Shown here in pieces: positions 1 through 9,093 of a DNA stretch of 64,000 nt. The position numbers and the translations under genes were made by a program. The notes under the pieces were generated by a model, which ran no database searches, was not told the origin of the DNA, and saw nothing but the letters and a program-made list of their open reading frames with translations. Position 1 is the first letter of the stretch, and the number at the start of each line of letters is the position of its first letter. This DNA comes from Spirosoma montaniterrae (GTDB taxonomy: Bacteria; Bacteroidota; Bacteroidia; Cytophagales; Spirosomataceae): NCBI RefSeq assembly GCF_001988955.1, contig NZ_CP014263.1:1736001-1800000 (forward strand). Direction: 5' to 3'.

Positions 1-395
1 CTAAACCATAGATACGTAGGACCCTTTCCGGTGAAGGTGGCCTGCTGATAATCAATTGAGAGCAGAGCTGCCTTTATATTGGCCGGCAGAATCAGCAGGA
101 AAAAAATGATCAACAGCCAACCCGCCACCGGTTGGGTAGCCGGAACTAACAAACTGACTGCAGCGACAATTTCCAGAATTCCTGTAACCTTAACGACAAC
201 TGCTTTAAACGGAATGAAATCAGGAATCATCAGCGACATACCGTTTGTAAACGTAAAGTGGCCAATCGCCGTGAAAAGCAGCATCATAGCCATGCCAATT
301 CGCCCGGCCAGCGGTATGTTCCAGCCTTTTCCGGTAAAATACAGGCTAAACAGGGCGATAACGAACGTTCCAAGCAAAACAAGTAGTGGTTTCAT
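1..395 (-). CDS. DoxX-like family membrane protein (3' end cut by window edge)
   Basis: Reading the minus strand from ATG at 395 gives MKPLLVLLGTFVIALFSLYF and then a chain of hydrophobic segments, open to the window edge (131 residues visible). The fold of about four short membrane helices, the early FTGKGWNIPLAGRIGMA segment and the late ILPANIKAAL segment are typical of DoxX/DoxX-like proteins, small inner-membrane proteins of poorly defined function often tied to redox or stress. It starts 9 bp after the stop of the DUF4386 gene, so it is probably the last gene of the same minus-strand transcript. The family call rests on overall pattern, not on a catalytic motif. Confidence 0.75.
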   Translation of the reverse strand, partial: MKPLLVLLGTFVIALFSLYFTGKGWNIPLAGRIGMAMMLLFTAIGHFTFTNGMSLMIPDFIPFKAVVVKVTGILEIVAAVSLLVPATQPVAGWLLIIFFLLILPANIKAALLSIDYQQATFTGKGPTYLWF

Positions 396-404
396 GGTAA
401 AAGG

Positions 405-1124
405 TTAGCTAAGTACGTTTGGTTGTAAACAGGACAGATTGAATCCTCTTCGAATAAGCCATACGGCGACCGTCATTTCGTAGAGGAAGATGGGGAAAGC
501 CAGCAGAAAGCCCATCGCCGACACTTGTTGGACGATGCCAAATAGTTCGAGGAGCGACACGGCAAGGATTAACGCTGCCGCCGTCAGGCCCAGCAGGGCG
601 ATGGGTTTGGGCAAAAGACGGGAAACAAGAAATACGTAGCTGTACAGGATCGTATTGACACCCAGCATAAAATTAGGCCCCAAAATAAATGTCCAGCCGT
701 GAATGCCTCGGAGGGTTGCCCCGACCGATTCAAAATGGCCTATATCGGGCTGGGAAGCGCCTATGAATGCCTTGCTCAAACTAATTAATGCCAGCACGCT
801 GACCAATCCAATCAAAATAAACACCACTTCCAGCGCTCTGAAAAACACGTAGCCCAGTCCCAGACTTTCGTTCACGGCCCGAAGAAACGGATACATAAAC
901 AGGCCAGTGCCGATGGCTGTAACGGCCAGCATCAACTCAAAAACGGCCCCCAAAATAACCCCGTTCGCCTGTACTATGCTTATCGTCAGGTACTCAGGAT
1001 TTGCCAGAACCGGAGCGTACAGCAACTTGCCTGCAATTGACGTAACGGCTGCCAAAATGAAGCAAATCCCCGTGGCCACGGCGTTTCTTCTGTTGATATA
1101 AGTGAGTGTATTGATAGGAGCCAT
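405..1124 (-). CDS. DUF4386 family integral membrane protein
   Basis: A 239-residue protein with six or seven hydrophobic segments. The opening NRRNAVATGICFILAAVTSI and the later GPNFMLGVNTILYSYVFLVS are characteristic of the DUF4386 family of Bacteroidota and Firmicutes. No enzymatic residues are evident and the function is unknown. It lies 13 bp after the TonB-dependent receptor and 9 bp before the DoxX-like gene, all minus strand, so the three probably share a transcript. The ATG at 1124 gives a full-length protein without a cleavable signal. Confidence 0.8.
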   Translation of the reverse strand: MAPINTLTYINRRNAVATGICFILAAVTSIAGKLLYAPVLANPEYLTISIVQANGVILGAVFELMLAVTAIGTGLFMYPFLRAVNESLGLGYVFFRALEVVFILIGLVSVLALISLSKAFIGASQPDIGHFESVGATLRGIHGWTFILGPNFMLGVNTILYSYVFLVSRLLPKPIALLGLTAAALILAVSLLELFGIVQQVSAMGFLLAFPIFLYEMTVAVWLIRRGFNLSCLQPNVLS

Positions 1125-1137
1125 GAATGGTTCTCGG

Positions 1138-3480
1138 TTAAAATTCCACTTTGTAGCTTAGATTAGGGATAGACAGGGTGGGCCGTTCCTGATCGACAGT
1201 ATTTGCTAGCTGGTTAAAAAGGTGCCCCCTGAAATCGGGTTGCTGCGTCAGGTTCAGGAGTTTCAGGGCAATCTCGCTCGTCCGCTTCTTCCGGTTGATG
1301 CGGTAAATAGCCGTGAAATGAACATGCAGTAAGGGGTCTGATTGCAATGAAAAGGCGTTGGTTTCGTCGTACACGACCATTTTGGCTTTTACCGATGCCG
1401 TCTCATCGACGGGCGAGTACCAGTTGCCGCCCTGGTAGCTCAGTCGGGTATTCAAACTGAGGGTATTTTGCTTAGCCCTGCCCGTGGCCCACTCTTTCCC
1501 GATCAAGAAATTGACCACGTACCGGCGGTTAAAACGGGTATTTCGCCAGATACCGTCGCCCCCTTTGTATTCGGCGTTGAACAACGATCCCGACAGCAGA
1601 TAGTAATAGCCTTTCGACACGTATTTTTCGAGCATCAGGTCAATACCGTAGTTTCGGCCCACGCCCGTGTTTTGCAACTTCTCGCCGAAGAACAGGTCGC
1701 TTTGCAGGTTGATGAACGAAAACGAGCTATCGGGGATGACCGGAATCGAAAACAATTGCTGGTAATATGGCTCAATTTTCAGGTGGACCAGTTCAGAGAG
1801 GTTCCAGTCGTAGCTGAGAACGAGGTGATGCGCTTTCGAGAAGTCGAGGGTTTTATTAACCGCTTTCTCGCCCGTTGTGAGCGAATTGTTAAAATAGTAG
1901 TTCAGCTTCTCCAGTCGGCTGTGCAATCCATAAGCCAAGCCCAGGATGTGGTTCGCGTTAATCTGATGCCGAACCCCAATTCTCGGCTCCACGGTGTAGC
2001 GGTTATTCAGTGTAAACAACTGGGCGTTCACTCCGGCATTCATCACTAATTTGTTTGTCAGGTAGATCGAGGAGCTACTGTAGCCTGAAAGCAGCATACT
2101 CTGCCCGTTGGCGTTTACAATGTCCTGGGGTACGTCTCCACCGTTGCGGGCTTTATTGAGCAGGATGTCGTAGTGCATACTGTTGAGCGTAATTCCCGTC
2201 CGGTTAGTGTGCCGTGTGCTGAATTTCTTATTCAGGTAAGACGATAGAATGCCGTTCCAGTTGGTGTTAGCTATTTTGCTGTAGGGCCTTAACTCCAGTG
2301 CATTATCCATTTTCTGCGTGGTCCAATCAACCTCGTTGGCCGTGGCGGTTACGGTTGTTTTCCAGTAAGCGTCGTCTTTAAAGATGTACGTATGGCCAAC
2401 GCCCACCACGCCCGTCGACTGCCGGATGACGTTGTCTTCGTTATCGTCGGGGTATGTCCATTCGTTCCGGTTCTTCTTTGGCTTTGCACTCGCCCCGTCC
2501 CGGAAGCCCATCCCCCAGACCGAGAACGTACCGGCCCTACGTGTGGGGAAATTCATCTTGAACGACAGGTCCTGGTACGTAATGCTTTCAGCATCTTCGG
2601 GCAGGAGCGGCTTTAGCAGTGCCAGCGTCGCGTACCGGTAATTGTAGAGATACGACGAGCGTCCGCCTTTTTTAAACGGGCCTTCGGAAGCATTTTCCAG
2701 CCCCAAGACTCCCAACTGGATGGTGCTTTCGCGTTTCTGGTTGCTGCCCGTCCGCATCGTCACATCGAACACGCCCGACAAGGCGTTGTTGTATTCCGCC
2801 GGGAAGGCCCCCGTCAGGAAATCGGAATTGGTCAGCATTTGGCTGCTGAGGGCCGTCAGAATGCCCCCGCCGAGGTAGTTGAGGTCGCCGAAATGGTTGG
2901 GGCTGGGAATCTCGACGCCCTCCATCCGCCATTGCAGAAACTTGGGGGCATTACCCCGCACGATGATGCCGTTGTCGCCCATATTACCCGCCACGCCCGC
3001 TATGACTGAAGCGAGCCGGGCCGGATCATCGAACCCACCGGCATAGCGTTTGGCTTCTTCGACACTCAGCATTTTGGCACTGACTGTGGCCATCGTGTTG
3101 AGGGGCCGCTCTTTACTCACACGTGGTTTTACCGATATCTCATTGAGTAAGGCTACATTTTCATTGAGGTGAATCGTCAGGAAGGTCTGCTTGCCCGACC
3201 CAACCGTAACCTCGCGCACGATGGCTGGTTCGTAGCCCACCACCGTAACCTGTAGGTCGTACCGACCCACGGGTACATTATTTATCAAGAACGTACCGGT
3301 TTCATCGGTGGATGCGCCAATAAATGGGGTTGTATTCAGGATGACAATTGACGCAAAAGCAATTGGTTTTTTGGAAGCCTCGTCGAGGACAGAGCCGCGA
3401 ATGGTTTGAGTGAACTGAGCGCGAACGGTGGTTAAAAAAGTCGCAAAGAGGAAGGTAAGGGTGAAACGTATCATGCACAC
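1138..3480 (-). CDS. TonB-dependent receptor with carboxypeptidase-regulatory-like N-terminal domain
   Basis: 780 residues. A signal peptide (MIRFTLTFLFATFLTTVRAQ) precedes a carboxypeptidase-regulatory-like domain at about residues 25-110 (GSVLDEASKKPIAFASIVIL, then FLINNVPVGRYDLQVTVVGY), a plug domain at about 125-240 (GNMGDNGIIVRGNAPKFLQW) and a long outer-membrane beta barrel to the end. Such proteins import a ligand across the outer membrane using TonB energy; the ligand cannot be read from the sequence. No SusD-like lipoprotein follows, so it is not a canonical SusCD pair. Either of two ATGs two codons apart could start it. A LuxR-type regulator lies 72 bp upstream on the same strand. 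Confidence 0.88.
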   Translation of the reverse strand: MCMIRFTLTFLFATFLTTVRAQFTQTIRGSVLDEASKKPIAFASIVILNTTPFIGASTDETGTFLINNVPVGRYDLQVTVVGYEPAIVREVTVGSGKQTFLTIHLNENVALLNEISVKPRVSKERPLNTMATVSAKMLSVEEAKRYAGGFDDPARLASVIAGVAGNMGDNGIIVRGNAPKFLQWRMEGVEIPSPNHFGDLNYLGGGILTALSSQMLTNSDFLTGAFPAEYNNALSGVFDVTMRTGSNQKRESTIQLGVLGLENASEGPFKKGGRSSYLYNYRYATLALLKPLLPEDAESITYQDLSFKMNFPTRRAGTFSVWGMGFRDGASAKPKKNRNEWTYPDDNEDNVIRQSTGVVGVGHTYIFKDDAYWKTTVTATANEVDWTTQKMDNALELRPYSKIANTNWNGILSSYLNKKFSTRHTNRTGITLNSMHYDILLNKARNGGDVPQDIVNANGQSMLLSGYSSSSIYLTNKLVMNAGVNAQLFTLNNRYTVEPRIGVRHQINANHILGLAYGLHSRLEKLNYYFNNSLTTGEKAVNKTLDFSKAHHLVLSYDWNLSELVHLKIEPYYQQLFSIPVIPDSSFSFINLQSDLFFGEKLQNTGVGRNYGIDLMLEKYVSKGYYYLLSGSLFNAEYKGGDGIWRNTRFNRRYVVNFLIGKEWATGRAKQNTLSLNTRLSYQGGNWYSPVDETASVKAKMVVYDETNAFSLQSDPLLHVHFTAIYRINRKKRTSEIALKLLNLTQQPDFRGHLFNQLANTVDQERPTLSIPNLSYKVEF

Positions 3481-3552
3481 TTGGTTGATGTTTTGACCTC
3501 ACAAAGGTCTTGGCACCCCTCCCCCGGCACAATACTGATTTATTAGTACACC

Positions 3553-4323
3553 CTAGTCCAGAAGCCCGTACTTAGCGGCAAATGCGACGGCCTCGAAGGA
3601 ATTATTCGCGCCCAGTTTTTCCAGAAACCGATATCGGTGCGTGTTGACCGTATGTACGCTGATAGCGAGTTTATCGGATATCTCTTTGCTCAAATAACCC
3701 TGTTTGACTAATTTGAGAATTTCCAGCTCCCGTCTGGTTAATTCCAACTGGGGTTTTTGCTCGATCTCAACCGGAATAAAATGACCCGTGTTGAAGTTCA
3801 GAATCTGACATTTCACCCCACTGTCGGGTTCCTGATTAGGCGAGATATCGACCAGACTAAACATGAGCCATATCTGCCCCCGTGCGTCCACCTCCAGCAC
3901 CTGATACTGCTCCACAAGCCGGACATAGTTGTTCTCGCTGTTGAGCATCCGGTACTCATAGATGGCTTTATGAGCCAGTTTTTCCGTCTTGGAAAAGGCA
4001 CCAAATAATTTTAACACCGAAACGCCCCGCAGGGCCAGTTGCCGTTTTTCGTCGGGATGGATTTTCGCTTCAAAAAAGTGGTAGTTCTGACCTTCGTAAC
4101 TCGCCGGATCATAGCCCAGTGTTTTGCCGAAGTTGGAGGAGAAAAAAACTATTTTTTTGTGGCAATGGTCGAATATCTGCACCCCCGAATTGGTCACGTC
4201 GGCCAGCACCTGTAGCGATTGGGCATGTCTGGCAATAAGCGACTCGTCTAACTCGGCTTCGTCAAACACGAATTGGCTCATATATCGAAAAACAATCTCC
4301 TGAATGCTATTCTGTTCATTCAT
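3553..4323 (-). CDS. PAS-like sensor / LuxR-type HTH transcriptional regulator
   Basis: 256 residues. The N-terminal two thirds looks like a PAS-type sensory domain (FSSNFGKTLGYDPASYEGQN and later EYRMLNSENNYVRLVEQYQV). The C-terminal ~60 residues are a GerE/LuxR helix-turn-helix: LTRRELEILKLVKQGYLSKE followed by ISDKLAISVHTVNTHRYRFL. There is no receiver domain, so it probably senses a ligand directly. It is the gene upstream of the TonB receptor, DUF4386 and DoxX-like genes, so local control of them is plausible but unproven. Confidence 0.85.
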   Translation of the reverse strand: MNEQNSIQEIVFRYMSQFVFDEAELDESLIARHAQSLQVLADVTNSGVQIFDHCHKKIVFFSSNFGKTLGYDPASYEGQNYHFFEAKIHPDEKRQLALRGVSVLKLFGAFSKTEKLAHKAIYEYRMLNSENNYVRLVEQYQVLEVDARGQIWLMFSLVDISPNQEPDSGVKCQILNFNTGHFIPVEIEQKPQLELTRRELEILKLVKQGYLSKEISDKLAISVHTVNTHRYRFLEKLGANNSFEAVAFAAKYGLLD

Positions 4324-4479
4324 CGGCTACTTTATTGCTGGTTTACACATGGTTGTAAGATTTCCAAAGTAGGGCATCAGCGCGGGAATACCAAGCAGAT
4401 TTGGATGAGTGGACAGGTGACGTAATTTAAACGGATAGCTTTGAATCAACAACGAGTGCCACGTTTTAGCCCTTCATTT

Positions 4480-4818
4480 CTATTGCTTTTCATGTACTTT
4501 CAAATGCAAAAATGTTGCAATAAGAAATCCTATTCCTGCAATTAAAGTGACATAAGGTAATAAAGTTTTACCTTCTTGAAAGTAAACGTAGGTTGTCAAG
4601 AATAAAGCAATACTTTCAAATAGATGTATAAATAATTCCAATAATGAGTGTGGTTTTTTTGAGAGTTTTATAAAAATAAAATATATCAAAACGATTATGC
4701 CTAATAATTGAATTGTCCATCCTATAAAACTGTGGTGATGTTGAATTTTGTCAAACCCTTTGGTTATTAAAACAACAGCAACAAAGAAGTGGTGAAATGA
4801 CAATAATTGCTTCTTCAT
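4480..4818 (-). CDS. Small hypothetical membrane protein, AT-rich
   Basis: 112 residues with about four hydrophobic segments (FHHFFVAVVLITKGFDKI, IQLLGIIVLIYFIFIKL, ESIALFLTTYVYF, LIAGIGFLIATFLHL). I do not recognise the family. The gene and its flanks (about 4450-4960) are much more AT-rich than both neighbours, which suggests recent acquisition. It is a single gene with its own intergenic space on each side. Coding status rests on an uninterrupted frame with sensible membrane topology. Confidence 0.6.
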   Translation of the reverse strand: MKKQLLSFHHFFVAVVLITKGFDKIQHHHSFIGWTIQLLGIIVLIYFIFIKLSKKPHSLLELFIHLFESIALFLTTYVYFQEGKTLLPYVTLIAGIGFLIATFLHLKVHEKQ

Positions 4819-4974
4819 AATAAATACATTTCAACTGTTGCGATTAAATTTCCTGTAATGTGCATAGTTATGAGTGTGTAAATAGATTTGGTAGTTGTTC
4901 TTGCATAATAGAAAAGAGTCGCGTCCACAAATATCTAAAACGTATCTTTAGCAACCAAACTCAGCCTTTGCCCG

Positions 4975-6360
4975 ATGCCCTATCGTCATACCGTTCGCCA
5001 GACAACTTACCTGTTCGATGACCTGCGCACACTGCTGGCGCGGGCAACGCCGTTGCGGTCGGGCGATGAACTGGCGGGCGTAGCGGCCCAATCGGCGGAG
5101 GAGCGGGTGGCGGCTCAGATGGCCCTCGCCGAACTGCCCCTCACTACATTTCTCAACGAAGCACTCGTGCCCTACGAGCAGGACGAAGTAACGCGGCTCA
5201 TTATCGACAGCCACGATGCCGGGGCTTTCGCACCGATTCGGCACCTGACCGTAGGGGATTTTCGCAATTTCCTGCTGAGTCATCAGGCCACTACGCAAAC
5301 GCTTCAGCAACTGCAACCGGGCCTGACGCCGGAAATGGTAGCGGCTGTATCGAAGCTGATGCGAAATCAGGATTTGATTGCCGTAGCCGCTAAATGTGAG
5401 GTAATTACGGCGTTTCGGAACACCATCGGTTTGCGCGGGCGGCTCAGCACACGGCTCCAGCCGAACCACCCTACCGACGATTTGCGGGGTATTGCGGCCA
5501 GTATAGTCGATGGGCTGCTCTACGGCTCCGGCGATGCGGTCATCGGCATCAACCCCGCCACCGACCACGTACAGACCACCGTCCGGCTGCTCACCATGCT
5601 CGACTCTATCCGCGAACGCTTCGCCATTCCCACGCAAACCTGCGTACTGAGCCACCTGACCACAACGATACAGGCCATCGAGCAGGGCGCACCGGTCGAT
5701 CTGGCCTTTCAGAGCATCGGCGGCACCGAGGGCGTAAATGCGTCGTTTGGCGTAAATCTGGCCCTGTTGCGCGAAGGGCTGGAAGCTACCCGGTCGCTGA
5801 AACGGGGTACGCTGGGGCAGAACGTGATGTATTTTGAGACGGGGCAGGGGAGTGCGCTCTCGGCCAATGCCCACCACGGCATGGATCAGCAAACCGCCGA
5901 AACGCGGGCCTACGCCGTAGCGCGGGCGTTTGAGCCGCTGTTGGTGAATTCGGTGGTTGGGTTTATCGGACCGGAGTATTTGTTCGATGGTCGGCAGATT
6001 ATCCGGGCGGGGCTGGAAGATCACTTTTGCGGCAAACTGCTGGGGCTGCCGATGGGTATGGATATTTGCTACACCAACCACGCTGAAGCCGATCAGAACG
6101 ACATCGATACGCTTCTGACGCTGCTCGGCACGGCGGGCATCACCTTTATCATGGGTATTCCCGGTGCCGACGACGTGATGCTGCACTACCAGAGTACCAG
6201 TTTTCACGATGCCCTCTACATCCGCAACCTGCTCAATCTGCGACCTGCCCCCGAATTCGACAACTGGCTCCAGACAATGGGCCTGTTCGACGATTCGGGC
6301 CGATTGCTGCCCGTGTCGGCGGGGCATCGGCTACTAACAGGGCCGCTATTCGGAACGTAG
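4975..6360 (+). CDS. eutB: Ethanolamine ammonia-lyase large subunit
   Basis: 461 residues, the usual EutB length (about 450-460), starting MPYRHTVRQTTYLFDDL. EutB segments run throughout: HLTVGDFRNFLLSH, MRNQDLIAVAAKCEVITAFR, GDAVIGINPATD, FQSIGGTEGVNASFG and FIMGIPGADDVMLHYQSTSF. With EutC it forms the adenosylcobalamin-dependent enzyme that splits ethanolamine into acetaldehyde and ammonia. eutC follows 158 bp downstream. No microcompartment, EutA reactivase or permease genes lie in the window, so this is a minimal cytosolic pair. No cobalamin riboswitch is evident in the 156 bp upstream. Confidence 0.95.
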   Translation: MPYRHTVRQTTYLFDDLRTLLARATPLRSGDELAGVAAQSAEERVAAQMALAELPLTTFLNEALVPYEQDEVTRLIIDSHDAGAFAPIRHLTVGDFRNFLLSHQATTQTLQQLQPGLTPEMVAAVSKLMRNQDLIAVAAKCEVITAFRNTIGLRGRLSTRLQPNHPTDDLRGIAASIVDGLLYGSGDAVIGINPATDHVQTTVRLLTMLDSIRERFAIPTQTCVLSHLTTTIQAIEQGAPVDLAFQSIGGTEGVNASFGVNLALLREGLEATRSLKRGTLGQNVMYFETGQGSALSANAHHGMDQQTAETRAYAVARAFEPLLVNSVVGFIGPEYLFDGRQIIRAGLEDHFCGKLLGLPMGMDICYTNHAEADQNDIDTLLTLLGTAGITFIMGIPGADDVMLHYQSTSFHDALYIRNLLNLRPAPEFDNWLQTMGLFDDSGRLLPVSAGHRLLTGPLFGT

Positions 6361-6362
6361 CT

Positions 6363-6496
6363 GCTCAGAACATTTGTTCGTAGCTGTTCGGAACATTTGT
6401 CCCGAACGATATAACAGTGGATATTCATCCACGTTTATTGTTAATTTAGGCGGACGAATGTCCGCTTTTAGTGGGTTCGGGACATGTGTCCCGAAC
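6363..6496. repeat. Cluster of 16-22-bp palindromes between eutB and eutC
   Basis: Three related 22-bp imperfect palindromes centred on an ACA-nn-TGT core: 6363-6384 (GCTCAGAACATTTGTTCGTA...), 6386-6407 (GTTCGGAACA-TT-TGTCCCGAAC) and 6475-6496 (perfect 10-bp arms GTTCGGGACA/TGTCCCGAAC with a TG centre). A smaller hairpin GCGGAC-gaat-GTCCGC lies at 6450-6465. They fill most of the gap between the eutB stop and the eutC start. They could be REP/MITE-like mobile palindromes, mRNA stem-loops adjusting eutC expression, or operators. Confidence 0.75.
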
Positions 6497-6518
6497 AGCC
6501 TGCTGCTTCCTTGCTGTT

Positions 6519-7316
6519 ATGCAAACAGATCCCTGGACTTTCCTGCAAACGCACACAGCCGCCCGCATTGCCCAGGGCCGCGCCGGACATAGCCTGCCTA
6601 CCCGCGCCCTGCTCGACTTTCAGCTCGATCATGCCTGCGCCCGCGACGCCGTGTACGCCCAACTCGATACGGCTACGCTCCTGAACGCCTGTCAAACCCT
6701 GCACCTTACCCCCTTACTCCTTAAAAGTCAGGCTGTTGACCGGCGGGTGTATTTGAAGCGGCCCGACTTAGGCCGTCGGCTCGGGGAAGCGTCGAGGCAG
6801 ACGTTAACTAATTTGTCAAAAGATGTTTTCGGAGCAAACGAACCAATAGACCTGTGCCTTGTGGTTGCCGATGGACTGTCGGCAACAGCGGTCAACCGGC
6901 ACGCGCTGCCGGTGGTATCGGGGCTGCTGGAAACCGTGCGGTCGTTGGGCTGGTCGGTGGGGCCGCTGTGTCTGGTGGAGCAGGGGCGCGTGGCCGTTGG
7001 CGATGAAATCGGTCATGCGCTTGGGGCCGAACTGCTGGTCGTGCTGATTGGCGAGCGGCCCGGCCTGTCGTCGCCCGATAGTCTTGGCGCGTACCTGACC
7101 TACCGCCCGCGCCCCGGCCTGACCGACGAATCGCGCAATTGTGTCTCGAACATCCGGTCTGGTGTAGATTCGTCTGACGGTATGCCCTATACGTTTGCCG
7201 TTCAGAAGTTAGTGTATCTGCTGACCGAGATGAAAACCCGGCAACTGTCGGGCGTTGGGTTAAAAGATGAGATGAATACGTTGCCCACTGGTACAGAACG
7301 TGCCGAAAACTCGTAG
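6519..7316 (+). CDS. eutC: Ethanolamine ammonia-lyase small subunit
   Basis: From ATG at 6519 (MQTDPWTFLQTHTAARIAQG) the protein has 265 residues, normal for EutC. An in-frame ATG at 6471 exists but lies in the palindromic repeat region and would add residues unlike the family. EutC hallmarks include RAGHSLPTRALLDFQLDHA, the VVADGLSATAVNRHALPV segment, VLIGERPGLSSPDSLGAYLT and NCVSNIR near the C-terminus. It is the partner subunit of EutB for B12-dependent ethanolamine breakdown. Confidence 0.94.
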   Translation: MQTDPWTFLQTHTAARIAQGRAGHSLPTRALLDFQLDHACARDAVYAQLDTATLLNACQTLHLTPLLLKSQAVDRRVYLKRPDLGRRLGEASRQTLTNLSKDVFGANEPIDLCLVVADGLSATAVNRHALPVVSGLLETVRSLGWSVGPLCLVEQGRVAVGDEIGHALGAELLVVLIGERPGLSSPDSLGAYLTYRPRPGLTDESRNCVSNIRSGVDSSDGMPYTFAVQKLVYLLTEMKTRQLSGVGLKDEMNTLPTGTERAENS

Positions 7317-7356
7317 ATTTCGGCAACAACAACCGCCTTCTCCCTGTTCAGCGCGT

Positions 7357-8580
7357 ATGCAACCCGCAACCCCAATCTCAACCCGCAGCCGGGCCGATAC
7401 CCGGAATCTGCCACCGGCTGACTCGCCGGATTTTTACCAGATGGACGACCTGCTCACCGCCGAGCATAAATTGGTTCGGTCGGCAGTGCGCGACTTTGTC
7501 CGGCGCGAAATTTCGCCCATTGCCGACGACTACGCCCAACGTTCCGAATTTCCCCGGCAGTTAGTACCGAAATTTGGTCAGATTGGCGCATTTGGCCCAA
7601 CCATCCCGGTGAAATACGGCGGGGGCGGGCTGGATCAGATCAGCTACGGCCTGATGACGCAGGAAATTGAGCGGGGCGATTCGGGTTGCCGGTCGTGCGT
7701 GTCGGTGCAGAGTTCATTGGTAATGTATCCGATCTGGGCCTTCGGTTCCGAAGCGCAGAAGCAAAAATACCTGCCCCGGCTGGCGAAGGGTGAACTGCTC
7801 GGCTGTTTCGGCCTGACCGAACCCAACCACGGCTCCGACCCCGGCAGCTTAGAATCGGGCTTCAGCGAATACAGCGATTATTACCTGCTCAACGGCTCGA
7901 AACTCTGGATTACCAACGCCTGCATCGCCGACATTGCCATTGTGTGGGCCAAAAACGATCAGGGCAAAATCAGGGCGTTGATTGTTGAACGCGGGATGGA
8001 CGGGTTTTCGACTCCCGAAATCAAGAACAAATGGTCGCTGCGGGCCAGCGTTACGGGCGAACTCGTTTTTCGCGACGTGCGGGTGCCCAAAGAAAATATT
8101 CTGCCCGACGCGTATGGGCTGAAGCACGCGCTCAAATGTCTCGATCAGGCCCGTTACGGCATTGCCTGGGGCGCGTTGGGAGCCGCGATGGAGTGCTACG
8201 AAGTGGCTCGCCGGTACGCCCTCGAACGGATTCAGTTTCGCAAACCGATTGCCAGTTTTCAGTTGATTCAGAAGAAGTTAGCCGAAATGCTGACCGACAT
8301 CACGCAGGCGCAACTGCTGTGCTGGCGGCTCGGTATGCTCAAAAACGAAGACAAAGCGACTACGGCGCAAATCTCGATGGCCAAGCGCAACAATGTTGAG
8401 ATAGCACTGCGCACGGCCCGCGAAGCCCGGCAGATTCTGGGCGGCATGGGCATTTCGGGCGATTTTCCGATTATGCGCCACCTGATGAATCTGGAAGCCG
8501 TGAGTACCTACGAAGGCACCCACGACATCCATCTGCTGATTCTGGGAGCCGAAATTACCGGCATTCCGGCGTATAAATAA
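7357..8580 (+). CDS. Acyl-CoA dehydrogenase, glutaryl-CoA dehydrogenase type
   Basis: 407 residues from ATG 7357; an upstream in-frame ATG at 7300 overlaps the end of eutC and adds a basic tail foreign to the family. Acyl-CoA dehydrogenase signatures are clear: GCFGLTEPNHGSDPGSLES, the FAD-contact segment YLLNGSKLWITNACIADIAI and RIQFRKPIASFQLIQKKLAE. The C-terminal STYEGTHDIHLLILGAEITG carries the catalytic Glu in the exact context of glutaryl-CoA dehydrogenases, which convert glutaryl-CoA to crotonyl-CoA in lysine/tryptophan breakdown. It starts 40 bp after eutC and may be cotranscribed, with no obvious metabolic link. Confidence 0.9.
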   Translation: MQPATPISTRSRADTRNLPPADSPDFYQMDDLLTAEHKLVRSAVRDFVRREISPIADDYAQRSEFPRQLVPKFGQIGAFGPTIPVKYGGGGLDQISYGLMTQEIERGDSGCRSCVSVQSSLVMYPIWAFGSEAQKQKYLPRLAKGELLGCFGLTEPNHGSDPGSLESGFSEYSDYYLLNGSKLWITNACIADIAIVWAKNDQGKIRALIVERGMDGFSTPEIKNKWSLRASVTGELVFRDVRVPKENILPDAYGLKHALKCLDQARYGIAWGALGAAMECYEVARRYALERIQFRKPIASFQLIQKKLAEMLTDITQAQLLCWRLGMLKNEDKATTAQISMAKRNNVEIALRTAREARQILGGMGISGDFPIMRHLMNLEAVSTYEGTHDIHLLILGAEITGIPAYK

Positions 8581-8586
8581 GCGAGT

Positions 8587-8967
8587 TTACGATTCCGGCG
8601 CAGCGTACCGAACCAGGTCGATGTTCACCCCGTTGGGGTCAGTGATGGCAAAATGACGGTCGCCCCAGGGTTCGTCGCGGAGGTTGAAGGCAATGGGTAC
8701 GCCCAACGCCCGAATGCGTTCGTATTCAGCATCTACGTTATCGAACTCGATGGTCAGATACACACCACTGCCGGTAAATGGCGCGTGAAAAAGTGGCTGT
8801 TGCGATGGGTGATTGGGGAGCAGAAAACTCAGTTCGGCCTGCTGATTGGGCGTGTGCAGCAATAAGTAAAAATCGTTCTCGAACGATACACCGAAGTTAA
8901 GTACGCCGGTATAGAACTGCTTCGTTTCCAGCAGCTTGTCAGTGATGATGCCTGCATTCAGTTTCAT
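8587..8967 (-). CDS. VOC (glyoxalase/bleomycin-resistance fold) family protein
   Basis: 126 residues: MKLNAGIITDKLLETKQFYT opens a first beta-alpha-beta-beta-beta module and ends with FAITDPNGVNIDLVRY, the typical closing strand of a vicinal-oxygen-chelate protein (dioxygenase, lyase or antibiotic-binding). The substrate cannot be told. It converges on the acyl-CoA dehydrogenase with a 6-bp gap. No unusual features. Confidence 0.85.
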   Translation of the reverse strand: MKLNAGIITDKLLETKQFYTGVLNFGVSFENDFYLLLHTPNQQAELSFLLPNHPSQQPLFHAPFTGSGVYLTIEFDNVDAEYERIRALGVPIAFNLRDEPWGDRHFAITDPNGVNIDLVRYAAPES

Positions 8968-9093
8968 GGCTATTGTGCATTTATGGTTTGCTGATGACTG
9001 CCCACCAAAGTTCGCACGGGACCATGACAGCCCTATGTCAGCAAGGTTTTGGCGTGGGTGGAAAATGTTGCTGACAATTTTGGGACAACGCTG

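Noticed and set aside
4819..4974. Cobalamin riboswitch before eutB
   Set aside because: No B12-box-like or conserved core sequence seen in the 156-bp leader.
4948..6327. Long antisense frame opposite eutB (459 codons), and similar antisense frames opposite menD, gyrA, the TPR gene and others
   Set aside because: Codon-bias shadows of strongly coding genes in GC-rich DNA; residue composition is improbable (Arg/Gln/His-rich) and there is no family match.
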